64,000 bases of DNA from SHZL01 sp963708905 (GCA_963708905.1 CAVPUV010000027.1:62001-126000); one strand, 5' to 3'; numbered from the stretch's first letter, positions 53,762-62,642 are shown. Notes: generated by a model not told the origin, from the sequence alone. Made by a program: numbers and translations.

Positions 53762-54136
53762 ATGCCCGGAAGAAAAATAATCCTTGATTGTGATCCCGTC
53801 CAGGATGACGCCGTCATGCTGCTGCTGGCGCTGGCATGCCCTTACGAACTCGACATATTCGGCATCACCACCGTGGCCGGTAACGTGCCGCTCAAGCTCA
53901 CCCAGTGCAATGCGCGTCTCATCTGTGAACTGGCTGGCCGCGCCGATGTGCCGGTTTACGCCGGCTGCGAGCGCCCGCTCAAACGTGAGCTGGTGACGGC
54001 GGAATACGTACATGGCCGCAGCGGCATCGACGGCATTGAGATTCATGAGCCGCGAATCCCGTTACAGTCGCAGCATGCGGTGGACTACATACATCGACAC
54101 CTTGAAGGCGGCGGCTGCCGGTTCCATTACCCTTGG
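53762..54136 (+). pseudogene. Nucleoside hydrolase, N-terminal fragment
   Basis: From ATG at 53762 the frame gives MPGRKIILDCDPVQDDAVML, the inosine-uridine nucleoside hydrolase start with the Ca2+-binding DxDxxxDD cluster (the usual Gly is Val here), then ITTVAGNVPLKLTQCNARLI and VPVYAGCERPL. A duplicated ACAT at 54087-54094 shifts the frame; the +1 frame then continues YIDTLKAAAAGSITL to about 54134, where similarity stops. The full family length is about 310 residues, so roughly 60% is lost. Its last 40 codons are at 56510-56632. Confidence 0.82.
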
Positions 54137-54201
54137 GATTCGCATTACCCTGGCTTGCTCGGCGCCAATCCCCTCTTTTCCTACAGCCTCCGGCCTCAGG
54201 C

Positions 54202-55080
54202 CTACAGCACTCGCAGGAATGCAGTCACGTCGCTCTTCTCTTCGGCGGTGAGCTGCACGCCGAAAATCAGAGTGAAGAACTCTACGGTGTCCTCCAAGGT
54301 CGGGAGGCGGCCGTCGTGGAAGTGCGGCGGCGAGTCTTTGATCCCGCGCAGGGAGAAGGTCTTGGCCCAGCCTTCGGCGCGTCCCGGATAGAACTCCTCG
54401 ACGCGAAGATCGTGCATCTGGTTGTCGGTGTAGAACGGGGCCGGGTGGCACTCGAAGCAACGGGCCTTGCCGTTGAAGAGCTTTTCGCCGCGAAGCTCCG
54501 CGGGCGAGGCGCGTTTCGGGTCGAGCCGTCCGAAACGGTCGAGCTTGGGCGCGGGCGGAAAGGCGACCAAGGACTGGAAGTCGCCCATCCGGTTCGTGGA
54601 GGGTTTGTCCAGCTGGCGGCCGCCGATCTGGATCTGGAACGCCGGATCGCCGTCGAAGTACTCCTCGACCTCGGAGAAGTGGTCGAGAGAGCGGATGGAG
54701 CGTTTTAGGCTAAAGAGGCGATTGATGTGGTCGCCGCGCAGCGAAGGCGTGTCGAGTCGGGCGCGCGCCAGAGTCGGCCGAACGCCCGGGTCCATCTCGA
54801 TAGCGCCGTTGAAGAGCTGCCGGAAGTTGGCCTGCGTGATCTCCTGCCCCTGGGAAACATCGCCCAGGTCAGGCCGCGTGGTCAGGAAGAGCGGCGGCGG
54901 GAACTCGGGGAGATAGGCATCGGGGATGTCGTGGTCGACGTCGAAGCGCTGGTGCTGGAATATCTGGTTCGGCAAGGCCCTGGAAGCGGGATCAATGCAT
55001 GCGTGTGCCTACAGCGAGAGGCCGCTGGTGGACGTTCAGACCACGTTCTCGGTGACGCGGTACTTGCTCGAATCAGCTAA
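54202..55080 (-). pseudogene. Di-heme cytochrome c peroxidase-like pseudogene with two internal stops
   Basis: From 54975 downward 257 codons are open: HQRFDVDHDIPDAYLPEF, ITQANFRQLFNGAIEMDPG, the heme-binding motif ARCFECHPAPFYTD and the C-terminus TAFLRVL. This is the C-terminal half of a MauG/CcpA-type protein. Upstream in the same frame the sequence continues ACIDPASRALPNQ, TAG at 55011-55009, TSTSGLSL, TGA at 55038-55036, SSKYRVTENVV. Tyr and Trp would fit at the two stops. The other heme site is missing, so it is not functional as it stands. Confidence 0.65.
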
Positions 55081-55274
55081 TAGGCGCTTAATAATTCCTA
55101 TCTGTCGACATATCCAACTCGGCGGAGTCAGTTCAGCGGCATTTGAACGTACCTCAATGCGAGGCTTAAAGGTGTCCGTTGAACCAGGGGTATTCCACAT
55201 TTATCACCGAGGCCAGCAATACTGGCACCCGTTGACTTTAACGTTATAACCCGATGGGGGCTCAGTGCTAAAGA

Positions 55275-56036
55275 ATGGATATTCACGTGATGCAGAAAAT
55301 GGCTGAAGAGTTCAAGGGGCGTTTGGAGATCGTAAAACGGAAATCGTCAGATATCCATTGGTACTTCGGTAACATCCTGGCAAATATCGATGCTCTGGCG
55401 GGACTATTGCAGGGGGAGAACCGGGAAATTTTTGAAAAATTCGCTGGCGGCCGTGTTGCTGACATTGGTGCAGCCGATGGCGATCTTGCCTTTTTCCTTG
55501 AGACGCTAGGTTACCAATGCGACATCATTGACTTCCCGGACTACAACTTCAATCGAATGCGCGCGGCTTATCACCTCAAGGAAGCCCTGAAATCCCACGT
55601 TTCAATTCATGAGATCGACCTTGACCAGCGCTTTGAATTGCCCAGGCGCTATGATGCCGTGATCTTCCTGGGCATTCTTTACCACCTGAGAAACCCGTTC
55701 TTCGCACTGGAAAGTTTGGCCAAAAATGCTCGCTATTGTTTTCTCAGCTCGCGCATTGCACGTTGGATAGACTCGGGTTTTTGGCCGTGGCAGCGACGCA
55801 GCTATATCCGTAATTCTGCGGTGGCATATTTGTTGGCACCGGACGAATGCAATAATGACTCGACAAACTACTGGATTTTTTCCGAAACGGGTCTGCGCAG
55901 AATCGTTGAGCGTGCGGGATGGGAGATATTGGATTACGTTTCATATGGCAATCGCGTGAACTCAAATCCAAGAGACCAGGTCCGTGATGAGCGGGCGTTT
56001 ATGCTCTTGCGCAGCACTGTGCCAGAAATTCAGTAA
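55275..56036 (+). CDS. Class I SAM-dependent methyltransferase
   Basis: 253 residues. The SAM-binding motif is VADIGAADGDLAFFLETLGY with IIDFPDYNF after it and YDAVIFLGILYHLRNPFFAL as motif post-II, a pattern of the Methyltransf_23 group. The base composition is visibly lower in GC than in the neighbours, and the gene sits inside the DNA that interrupts the nucleoside hydrolase, so horizontal transfer is likely. The substrate is unknown. It overlaps the DUF502 remnant by 7 bp in convergent orientation. Confidence 0.82.
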   Translation: MDIHVMQKMAEEFKGRLEIVKRKSSDIHWYFGNILANIDALAGLLQGENREIFEKFAGGRVADIGAADGDLAFFLETLGYQCDIIDFPDYNFNRMRAAYHLKEALKSHVSIHEIDLDQRFELPRRYDAVIFLGILYHLRNPFFALESLAKNARYCFLSSRIARWIDSGFWPWQRRSYIRNSAVAYLLAPDECNNDSTNYWIFSETGLRRIVERAGWEILDYVSYGNRVNSNPRDQVRDERAFMLLRSTVPEIQ

Positions 56037-56525
56037 ACTTCTTGAGAAACGCGCCGCGAACACACAGAACCGGCGATTTGTTCGCCAGATTCACGCGGCC
56101 GCTGGTGTTTGGATACTTCGGGCGAGCCGCCCTCGCGGTTTCTGGTGATGGCGCCGGTCAGCACCAACTTCATACCCTCCTCGAACGACATATCTATCGG
56201 AGTGATGCTGGAGCGGGGCAGAATCAGGGTATAGCCGCCAATCTGTTCGAAATCCTGGCCTGGAATGCGCACCATGATGACCTTGCTCATCGCCTGCTTG
56301 TTGTCTGGACTCAGGTAGTCAATGAAGTCCTTGATCGCGGAATAGATGGTTTTGACCAGCGGTAAGCGGTTCAGGATGTTTTCGCCCAGGGAAAGCAGTT
56401 TCTGGAACAAGAGAATATGGGACAGCAATCGGATCAAAACCGTGATCGCCAGGGCAGCGATCAATCCCATACCAGGGATATACCAGCCTTGCGGCAGGAA
56501 GTGGAAGAAGTGGATTTCTGGCAGG
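56030..56525 (-). pseudogene. DUF502 membrane protein, 5'-truncated
   Basis: The frame is open from a stop near 56535 and reads PEIHFFHFLPQGWYIPGMGL, then IPLV-type motif NRLPLVKTIYSAIKDF and YTLILPRSSITPIDMSFEEG, all typical of DUF502 (COG2928). The first transmembrane segments are missing because the fragment begins at the junction with the nucleoside hydrolase tail at about 56510-56525. The last 30 residues look unrelated to the family. Confidence 0.65.
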
Positions 56526-56632
56526 TTTCAGACCGTCCGGCAAACATCAACTGGCTTTGTGAAGCGGATGCCGGCGAATTCTTTCGCCTGTTGATCGAGC
56601 GCCTGTCCCGTTATCGAGACCAAGCCGCCTAA
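56510..56632 (+). pseudogene. Nucleoside hydrolase, C-terminal fragment
   Basis: Forty codons ending in TAA just before rbsK: VDFWQVSDRPANINWLCEAD, then AGEFFRLLIERLSRYRDQAA. Nucleoside hydrolases of the IunH/RihA group end with this kind of sequence (RPANV...D...FF.LL.ERL). It is in the orientation of the N-terminal piece at 53762-54136 and would complete it apart from a lost middle of about 150 residues. Confidence 0.75.
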
Positions 56633-56652
56633 TGCATTCAGGAGCATTGCCA

Positions 56653-57504
56653 ATGACACAGCCTGCCATCACCGTCGCCGGGTCGGTGAACCTGGATATC
56701 GTTGCCCGGGTCGCGCGCTTTCCGGTGCCGGGCGAAACCATGACCAATGCCGTGGTGAGCCGATTTCCCGGCGGCAAGGGCGCCAATCAGGCGCTGGCCG
56801 CGCACCGGCTGGGCGCCCGCGTGTCGCTGCTGGCCTGCGTCGGTGATGACGCCGCTGCCGATGAGGCCCTGGTCAACCTGGCCGCCGCCGGGGTCAATCT
56901 GGACTATTGCCGGCGGCTGCAAGGCGTCAGCACCGGCCTGGCGCTGATCCTGGTGTCCGGTGACGGCGAGAACCAGATCGTGGTCGCGGCCGGAGCCAAC
57001 GCCGCGTTCGCAGCGGAGCTGCTCGAGGCGCCGCCGGCCGATGCGGTGATCGCCCAGCTCGAAATTCCGCTCGAAACGGTCTTGAGCCTGGCGCGAAAAA
57101 CAGGAAGTTTTTTCTGCCTCAATGCGGCGCCGGCCAAAGCGGTACCGCAGGAATTGCTCGACCTCACCGACCTTCTGATCGTCAACGAAGTGGAAGCGCG
57201 TTGCCTCGGCCCGCAGCTGGACCATTATGCCGGCTGGCTTGCCGTGACCTATGGCGCGCGCGGCGCCGTACTGAAACGCAATGGCCTTGAAGTGGCCAGC
57301 GCACAGCCGCCGCAAGTCGAGGTCATCGACACCACGGGGGCGGGCGATGCGTTTACCGCGGCACTGGTCGTTGGCATGGTTTCCGGCATGTCGCCCGAAT
57401 CCGCGCTGCAACGCGCCTGCCTTGCCGGCGCGTTGACGGCCACCCGGGCGGGCGCGCAATCATCACCGCTGCTGGCGGAGCTTGTGCAGGCTCAATCCCG
57501 CTGA
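56653..57504 (+). CDS. rbsK: Ribokinase (PfkB family)
   Basis: 283 residues from ATG at 56653 with AGGAG 9 nt upstream. VAGSVNLDIVARVARFPVPG and FPGGKGANQALAAHRLGA are the ribokinase N-terminal signatures. The C-terminal DTTGAGDAFTAALVVGM contains the catalytic Asp and the anion hole. It converts ribose to ribose 5-phosphate with ATP. It follows the last codons of the nucleoside hydrolase by 20 bp, an arrangement that would have released and phosphorylated ribose from nucleosides. Confidence 0.92.
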   Translation: MTQPAITVAGSVNLDIVARVARFPVPGETMTNAVVSRFPGGKGANQALAAHRLGARVSLLACVGDDAAADEALVNLAAAGVNLDYCRRLQGVSTGLALILVSGDGENQIVVAAGANAAFAAELLEAPPADAVIAQLEIPLETVLSLARKTGSFFCLNAAPAKAVPQELLDLTDLLIVNEVEARCLGPQLDHYAGWLAVTYGARGAVLKRNGLEVASAQPPQVEVIDTTGAGDAFTAALVVGMVSGMSPESALQRACLAGALTATRAGAQSSPLLAELVQAQSR

Positions 57505-57533
57505 ACTGCATGTGCTGAAGGAGAGGGTTCAAC

Positions 57534-57791
57534 ATGACTGAAGAGCCGCAGGCGGGAGCAGGGAAGCGAGACTCGTATGTGACGGCCTGGCTGGAAACAA
57601 GCCAGGAGGTTCAGGTGGCGCTCGACTCGGGCGGCGCGGTGCACCGCGGCGCGCAGCAGAGCATGGATGTATCGGCGGATCTCGAAGAACACGCCAACAC
57701 CCGGGTGGGTGCGCGCATTGCCGTGGCCTTGCAGCGCCATCGGGCCGGCCCGGCGGAAGCGGATGATTGCAGCCGGAATTTATCGGTGTAG
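57534..57791 (+). CDS. Small hypothetical protein
   Basis: 85 residues starting MTEEPQAGAGKRDSYVTAWL. A good AAGGAGAG site stands about 8 nt before the ATG, and the gene lies between rbsK and the spermidine-synthase-like gene in the same direction. It has no hydrophobic segment and no recognised family. It could be a chance frame; the ribosome site is the main support. Confidence 0.45.
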   Translation: MTEEPQAGAGKRDSYVTAWLETSQEVQVALDSGGAVHRGAQQSMDVSADLEEHANTRVGARIAVALQRHRAGPAEADDCSRNLSV

Positions 57792-57799
57792 GATCGACC

Positions 57800-58474
57800 A
57801 TGCGCCACTGGACACTGCTTGGAGAGGCGCCCATCCCGGGCACGGACCGGTCGCTGGTTCTGTACCAGGGCAAGGATGATTTCTCCATCAAGATAGCCGG
57901 TGGCCATGAGCTCATGAACACCCGCAAGCATGGCTCCGAGGACGCGCTGGGCAGCCTGCCGTGCCAACGGCTAAGCCAGCCGGATACGGCGCGGGTGCTG
58001 ATCGGCGGCCTGGGCATGGGGTTTACCCTGGCTGCCGCGCTCCAGGCGGTGGGGCCGCAGGCGGAAGTGACCGTGGCCGAGCTGATTCCCGAAGTGGTGG
58101 AGTGGAATCGCGGCCCGCTCGGTGACTTCAGTGGCCGCCCGCTCGACGATCCGCGCACGCGGGTGCACGTCGGCGATGTGGCCAAGCTGCTGCGCCGGCA
58201 ACGCGCCTGCTTCGATGTGATCGCGCTGGATGTGGACAACGGACCCGAGGGGCTGACCAAAAGCAGCAACAACTGGCTGTACTCGGCGCCCGGCATCGCC
58301 GCCGCCCAGGATGCACTCAGCCCCGGCGGCATCGTGGCTTACTGGTCCGCCGGCCCGGACCAGGGCTTTCACGACCGGCTGCGGCAATGCGGATTCCTGG
58401 TCGAGGAGACCACCGTGCACGCGCACGGCAACAAGGGGCCCAGGCATACCATCTGGCTGGCCAGCGTGATGTAA
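57800..58474 (+). CDS. Spermidine-synthase-like methyltransferase-fold protein
   Basis: 224 residues. The Rossmann motif is VLIGGLGMGFTLAAALQAVG followed by EVTVAELIPEVVEWNRGPLG and FDVIALDVDNGPEGL, as in the polyamine aminopropyltransferase superfamily. It lacks the N-terminal domain and the full active-site set of true spermidine synthases, so it may use another substrate. An AGGA site stands 7 nt before the ATG. ybiI follows after 42 bp. Confidence 0.85.
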   Translation: MRHWTLLGEAPIPGTDRSLVLYQGKDDFSIKIAGGHELMNTRKHGSEDALGSLPCQRLSQPDTARVLIGGLGMGFTLAAALQAVGPQAEVTVAELIPEVVEWNRGPLGDFSGRPLDDPRTRVHVGDVAKLLRRQRACFDVIALDVDNGPEGLTKSSNNWLYSAPGIAAAQDALSPGGIVAYWSAGPDQGFHDRLRQCGFLVEETTVHAHGNKGPRHTIWLASVM

Positions 58475-58516
58475 TGACATACCTTGGCGATATCAAGAAA
58501 GTCTGAGGAGTTTTTT

Positions 58517-58783
58517 ATGGCAGGTGGATGGGCCAAAGACGGAGCCGTGCAGGATCAGATCGACGCCAGTGTCGAGGACGCCGTGCAACGTGCGCGCAGC
58601 CAGCTGCCGCGCGGCCAAAGCCTGCAAGAATGCGCACAGTGTGGCGCGGTCATTCCCGCCCCCCGCCGCCAGGCTGTTCCTGGTGTGCGCCTGTGCATCG
58701 CTTGCCAGGCGCAAGCCGATGCGGAACAGAGCAACTTCAGCGGCTATAACCGCCGTGGCAGCAAGGACAGCCAGTTGCGCTAG
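58517..58783 (+). CDS. ybiI: DksA/TraR-type C4 zinc-finger protein
   Basis: 88 residues, the length of E. coli YbiI. GWAKDGAVQDQIDASVEDAV, the zinc cluster CAQCG...CIACQ and the C-terminus GYNRRGSKDSQLR match it very closely. A GAGGAG site 6 nt before the ATG sets the start. It is related to DksA but lacks the long coiled coil; the function is not established. Confidence 0.94.
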   Translation: MAGGWAKDGAVQDQIDASVEDAVQRARSQLPRGQSLQECAQCGAVIPAPRRQAVPGVRLCIACQAQADAEQSNFSGYNRRGSKDSQLR

Positions 58784-58811
58784 ATTTCAGCCAAACCACC
58801 GAGGTATTTTT

Positions 58812-59780
58812 TCAAGTCCGTCGCGGACCGCCGCTTAAGGCAATACGATTGGTCGCGGCAACCAGTTCACGGGTGATCTCGGGTTCGTGTGAAGAGTGTC
58901 CGGAAGCAGGCGCGACGAGGTAATCGAGCTCGGGCCAGCTTGCAGCGAGGTCGATGAGATTTTTCACCGGGCAGACGATGTCATAGCGGCCGTGCACCGC
59001 GAATGCGGGGATGTGCCGGATGCGCTCCGCGCGGTCGAGCAGCAGGGTCTCGGGCTCGGGTTTGACGTTGCGCAGGTAATGCGCTTCCAACCGCGCGATC
59101 GACCAGGCGATAGCGGGTTTGGCAAACTCGCTGGTGAATTCCTCGTTGGGCAGCAAGGTGCAGCAGGAGCCTTCATAAATCGACCAGTGCCTGGCTGCCT
59201 GCAGCGCCAGTTCGCGGTCCTCGCCGGTCAAACGTTGCCAGTATGCTTCCAGCAAATCACCGCGCTCCTGTTCGCGGGAATGAATTCAGCGAATTCGCGC
59301 CAGATTTCGGGCTGAATCATGCGCACGCGGTACAGCCACCAGTCGATTTCCTCGTCGCGCAACAACCAGATGCCACGCAGCGTCAGGCTTTTGCAACGCT
59401 GCGGGTGTTCCTGCGCATAGTACAGCGAGATCGTGCTGCCATAGGAACCGCCGAAGACGTGCCAGCGCTCGATGCCCAGCGTCTCGCGCAGGCGCTCGAC
59501 GTCGCCCACGGTCGCGGCCATCGTGTTGTTGCTCAGATCGCCGACAGGAGTCGAACGCCCGCTGCCGCGCTGGTCCAGCAGACACCACGCGAAAATGCGC
59601 CGGATCGAAAAACCGCCGGTCGGTCACGGTACAACCCGCGCCCGGCCCGCCATGCAGAAAAAGAATCGGCTCACCGGCGGGATTGCCACATTGCTCCCAG
59701 TACAGCAGGTGTGGATCGTCGACCGCCAGGGTGCCGCTTGCATAGGGTTCGATGGAAGGGAAGAAATGTTCGTTGGCCAT
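58812..59780 (-). pseudogene. pip: Prolyl aminopeptidase with two frameshifts
   Basis: Three frames together make one alpha/beta hydrolase of about 320 residues. The first is 59780-59590: FPSIEPYASGTLAVDDPHLL and LFLHGGPGAGCT. The second, from about 59585 to 59280, holds DQRGSGRSTPVGDLSNNTMA and FGGSYGSTISLYYAQEHPQR with the catalytic Ser. The third, from about 59278, holds RLTGEDRELALQAARHWSIY, GRYDIVCP with the Asp and SGHSSHEP with the His. Single-base changes near 59585 and 59278 break it. All catalytic residues are present, so an assembly error or recent loss is likely. Confidence 0.85.
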
Positions 59781-59799
59781 GATTCAGAGTTTACTCAAA

Positions 59800-60784
59800 T
59801 CAATCCAGGCCTTGTTGGCCAATTTCCCGCGCGAGATTCTGCAGCAGGGCCAGGTGCGCAGCAACGCGCCTGGGCAGACTTACCTTGTCCGCCGGGGTTT
59901 CGAATACCAGCACCGTGCGCGCGTCCGGGCCGGCATGTACCTGACCATCCAGCAGGATGGAGGAGGCACTCATCAGCTCATCGATTGAGCCATCGATCAC
60001 CGGGCCGACGATGCCGCCGTCTATGCTTTCACCGAACCGCGTCTGGCCGCTGCTCTTGAGCGGAATTCCATTTTCCTCCAACACCCGCACCGCGGCCAGC
60101 GCCAGGGGATCCGCGGCGCCCAGAACGTCCTTGCGAATAGACATAGCCTTCATCGATGAGATTGTCTTCATGCAAATCGATGCTGTACGCCGGCGGGTAA
60201 GTGGCGGACAGGGTCACAAGGTAACGGGTGATGGCGTCCGCTTCGGCGCTGGATGCGGCTGGCGCACGGGCGTGGCCGGGATTTTCCGGCTCCACCAGCA
60301 GGTGTGAGGAATCGCCCACGCTTTGCCCCTCCACGGTGGCGGAGTATGCCGGCATGTTCAGGTAGCGCCAATTGTGGGTATAACCCTGCGGATTATTCAA
60401 GGGCATGAGCACCACCGCGCGCTGCTTCCCCAGCGCCGCGATGTCATCGATCGCCGCGGCGATGGCGTTCGGGCCGGCCGGCTCCTCGCCATGAATGCCC
60501 GCGATAATCCACACCGCTTCGCCGGAATGGGCGGTGCGCAGCGCGATGACCGGCAGCGCGTAGTCCCTGCCCGGCGGCTGCGATTGCGTGATGATGTCGA
60601 GTTGCCAGCCTTTTTCCAGCAGCGCCGCGTAAGACCCGTACAGCGCCTCCACCGGCATCCTTCCGTCCGCATAGGTTTGCAGGTCGCGCGGCAGCTCCAG
60701 CCCGGAGGCCACCACCGCACCCGGGCCCAGCAAGCTGAGACCGAATAAGGTTGTCATCGTCAGACCATGGACCCGATGTGTCAT
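59800..60784 (-). pseudogene. M14-like metallo-carboxypeptidase/deacylase, frameshifted
   Basis: From ATG at 60784: signal peptide (about 1-27), zinc motif AGIHGEEPAGPNA (HxxE), MPLNNPQGYTHNWRYLNM, and DLHEDNLIDEGYVYSQ with a zinc His. Near 60143 one base too many ends this frame; the shifted frame gives DVLGAADPLALAAVRVL and TVLVFETPAD, which holds the expected catalytic Glu, then ends at 59800. The intact protein would have about 328 residues. It resembles the AstE/AspA-type M14 peptidases. Confidence 0.8.
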
Positions 60785-60941
60785 AGGTATTTCTTTTCTT
60801 CGGCCGGGAGTGAAAGGATACGCCGCCCGGGACATGCTGCACAGGGAGCGGCGGCCATCTGGGCTGAAGAGCACGAAGACTGCTATGCTGGTGACCAATG
60901 CATTTATCCCCTGGCGCAAGCGCAGGACAGGAGCGTACGAC

Positions 60942-61070
60942 ATGAGCAAAGAACAGAGAAGCATCAAAGAGGCGAAGAAGAAACCGGCCATGACGAAGAA
61001 AGAAAAGAAAGCGGCCAAGAAATCCAAAAAAGAAGCCAGGAATTCCGTCGGTATAGACCAGACGCGTTAA
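60942..61070 (+). CDS. Small Lys-rich protein
   Basis: 42 residues: MSKEQRSIKEAKKKPAMTKK, then a Lys/Ala-rich stretch and SVGIDQTR. An AGGAG site 8 nt before the ATG at 60942 supports it; the longer frame from 60810 has no such support. Similar tiny basic proteins are found across gammaproteobacteria without known function. Its TAA shares TTAA with the convergent cysG stop. Confidence 0.7.
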   Translation: MSKEQRSIKEAKKKPAMTKKEKKAAKKSKKEARNSVGIDQTR

Positions 61071-62476
61071 CTAGCAGCCTGCTTCGTTGCGGCGAACCAG
61101 GAAAGTTTGTCCCTGAGCGTGACCACGCTGCCAACGATAATCAGGGCGGGACTCCTGATCCCGGCCTGCGCGGTTTTATCCGGCAGCGAGGCCAACGTTC
61201 CGCTGATGACGCGCTGACCTTCACGGGTTCCGTTCTCGACTACTGCTGCCGGGGTTGCGGGGTCCGCGCCGTGGGTGATGAAACCCGCGGTGATCCGCGC
61301 CAGGGAGGAAAGCCCCATATACACCACGACGGTTTGCCGGGGCTGGATCAGGGCGCCCCAGTTAAGATCCGGCGCGCCATCCTGGTCGTGTCCGGTGACG
61401 AAAATACACGCCTGGGCGTGGTCGCGGTGGGTCAGCGGTATCCCGGCATAGGCGGCGCAGCCAGTGGCGGCGGTCACACCCGGAATGACCTGAAACGTGA
61501 TGCCGTGTGCCGACAGCGTTTCAATTTCCTCTCCGCCGCGTCCGAATATGAATGGGTCGCCCGCCTTCAGGCGCAGCACACGTTTCCCCTCCTGCGCCAG
61601 GCGCACCAACATCTGGCTGATCTCCTGCTGCGACAGGGTATGCTCGTTGGCGCGTTTGCCGACATAGATACGGCTGGCGTCCCGGCGCACGAGATTGAGA
61701 ATGCCGTCCCCGATGAGCCGGTCGTACAGCACGACATCGGCTTGCTGCATCAGGCGCAGCGCGCGGAAGGTCAGCAGATCCGGGTCGCCCGGCCCGGCGC
61801 CAACCAGGTAGACTTCACCCAGCCGCGGCTTGTCGCTGTCGCCGGCGGCCTCGGCGAGCAGCCGCTCCATCAGCGCTTCGGCCTGCCCGGTCTGGCCAGA
61901 GTAAATGTGCTCGGCAACGGGTCCGGCGATCATCGTTTCCCAGAAACGCCGGCGGCGCGTCATGTTGGGAACAAGTTCTTTGATCCGCGCACGATAGCTT
62001 CCGGCAAATTCGGCCAGGCGGCCATAGGCTGCCGGGATCGTCGTCTCGAACCGCGCCTTGAGCATGCGGCTCAATAATGGCGCCGTGCCACCACTGGCGA
62101 CCGCCACCAGCAGTGGTGAGCGATCAACCACTGCCGGCATGATGAAGTCGCTGCTATTGATCTGGTCGATGATATTGACCAGTATCCCGGCAGCTCCCGC
62201 CAGCTCACTCAGTTTCCGGTTGATCGAGCGGTCGTCGGAACAGCCAAAAACCACCACGCATCCGGCCAGATCCGCAGCGCTCAGTTCACCCGTTTTGTGG
62301 ACAAAATCGTATGTTTCCGCCAGATGGATGAGCTCTTCGCCCAGGACCGGCGCCAGCACGGTCAGTTTGCAGCCGGCGCGCAACAGCAGTTCTGCTTTAC
62401 GCGCAGCCAGGAAACCACCGCCAACGACCAGCGAGGGCGTTCCTTTGACATGGAGGAAGATGGGTAGGTAGTCCAT
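61067..62476 (-). CDS. cysG: Siroheme synthase (trifunctional)
   Basis: 469 residues. The N-terminal dehydrogenase/ferrochelatase domain (about 1-210) opens with MDYLPIFLHVKGTPSLVVGG and has GGFLAARKAELLLRAG. The C-terminal uroporphyrinogen III methyltransferase domain (about 215-460) has VYLVGAGPGDPDLLTFRALR, VLRLKAGDPFIFGRGGEEIE and PGVTAATGCAAYAGIPLTHR. It makes siroheme from uroporphyrinogen III for sulfite or nitrite reductases and feeds corrinoid-type pathways. ATG at 62476 (AGGA site) gives the usual N-terminus. Confidence 0.95.
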   Translation of the reverse strand: MDYLPIFLHVKGTPSLVVGGGFLAARKAELLLRAGCKLTVLAPVLGEELIHLAETYDFVHKTGELSAADLAGCVVVFGCSDDRSINRKLSELAGAAGILVNIIDQINSSDFIMPAVVDRSPLLVAVASGGTAPLLSRMLKARFETTIPAAYGRLAEFAGSYRARIKELVPNMTRRRRFWETMIAGPVAEHIYSGQTGQAEALMERLLAEAAGDSDKPRLGEVYLVGAGPGDPDLLTFRALRLMQQADVVLYDRLIGDGILNLVRRDASRIYVGKRANEHTLSQQEISQMLVRLAQEGKRVLRLKAGDPFIFGRGGEEIETLSAHGITFQVIPGVTAATGCAAYAGIPLTHRDHAQACIFVTGHDQDGAPDLNWGALIQPRQTVVVYMGLSSLARITAGFITHGADPATPAAVVENGTREGQRVISGTLASLPDKTAQAGIRSPALIIVGSVVTLRDKLSWFAATKQAAS

Positions 62477-62551
62477 CTCTGAGTCCTGGGTTGTTTCTGG
62501 TTTTGCATGGTACAACAAAAAAAGGTTTTTTAAGATTCGATCCGGGTTGAA

Positions 62552-62642
62552 TTAAGGAAACTTTGATTAATTCAGAGTTTCCGTGGCACAGGGATGTGCG
62601 CACTCTGATAATTCATGGATGAATTATTTAGAGCTTCCTTAA
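62552..62642. repeat. Palindromic MITE-like element
   Basis: The outer arms TTAAGGAAACTTTGATTAAT (left) and the reverse complement of the right arm, TTAAGGAAGCTCTAAATAAT, match at 16 of 20 positions, and the centre GGCACAGGGATGTGC is a small palindrome. The 91-bp unit lies between cysG and the TonB-dependent receptor. No protein is encoded. Confidence 0.65.

Noticed and set aside
55081..55274. Integron attC-like site between the cytochrome pseudogene and the methyltransferase
   Set aside because: GTTATAAC-like bases occur, but no paired core sites with the right spacing were found.
57529..58332. 267-codon minus-strand frame over the spermidine-synthase-like gene
   Set aside because: The plus-strand protein has a clear Rossmann motif and ribosome site; the minus frame is Ser/Pro/Arg-rich noise.
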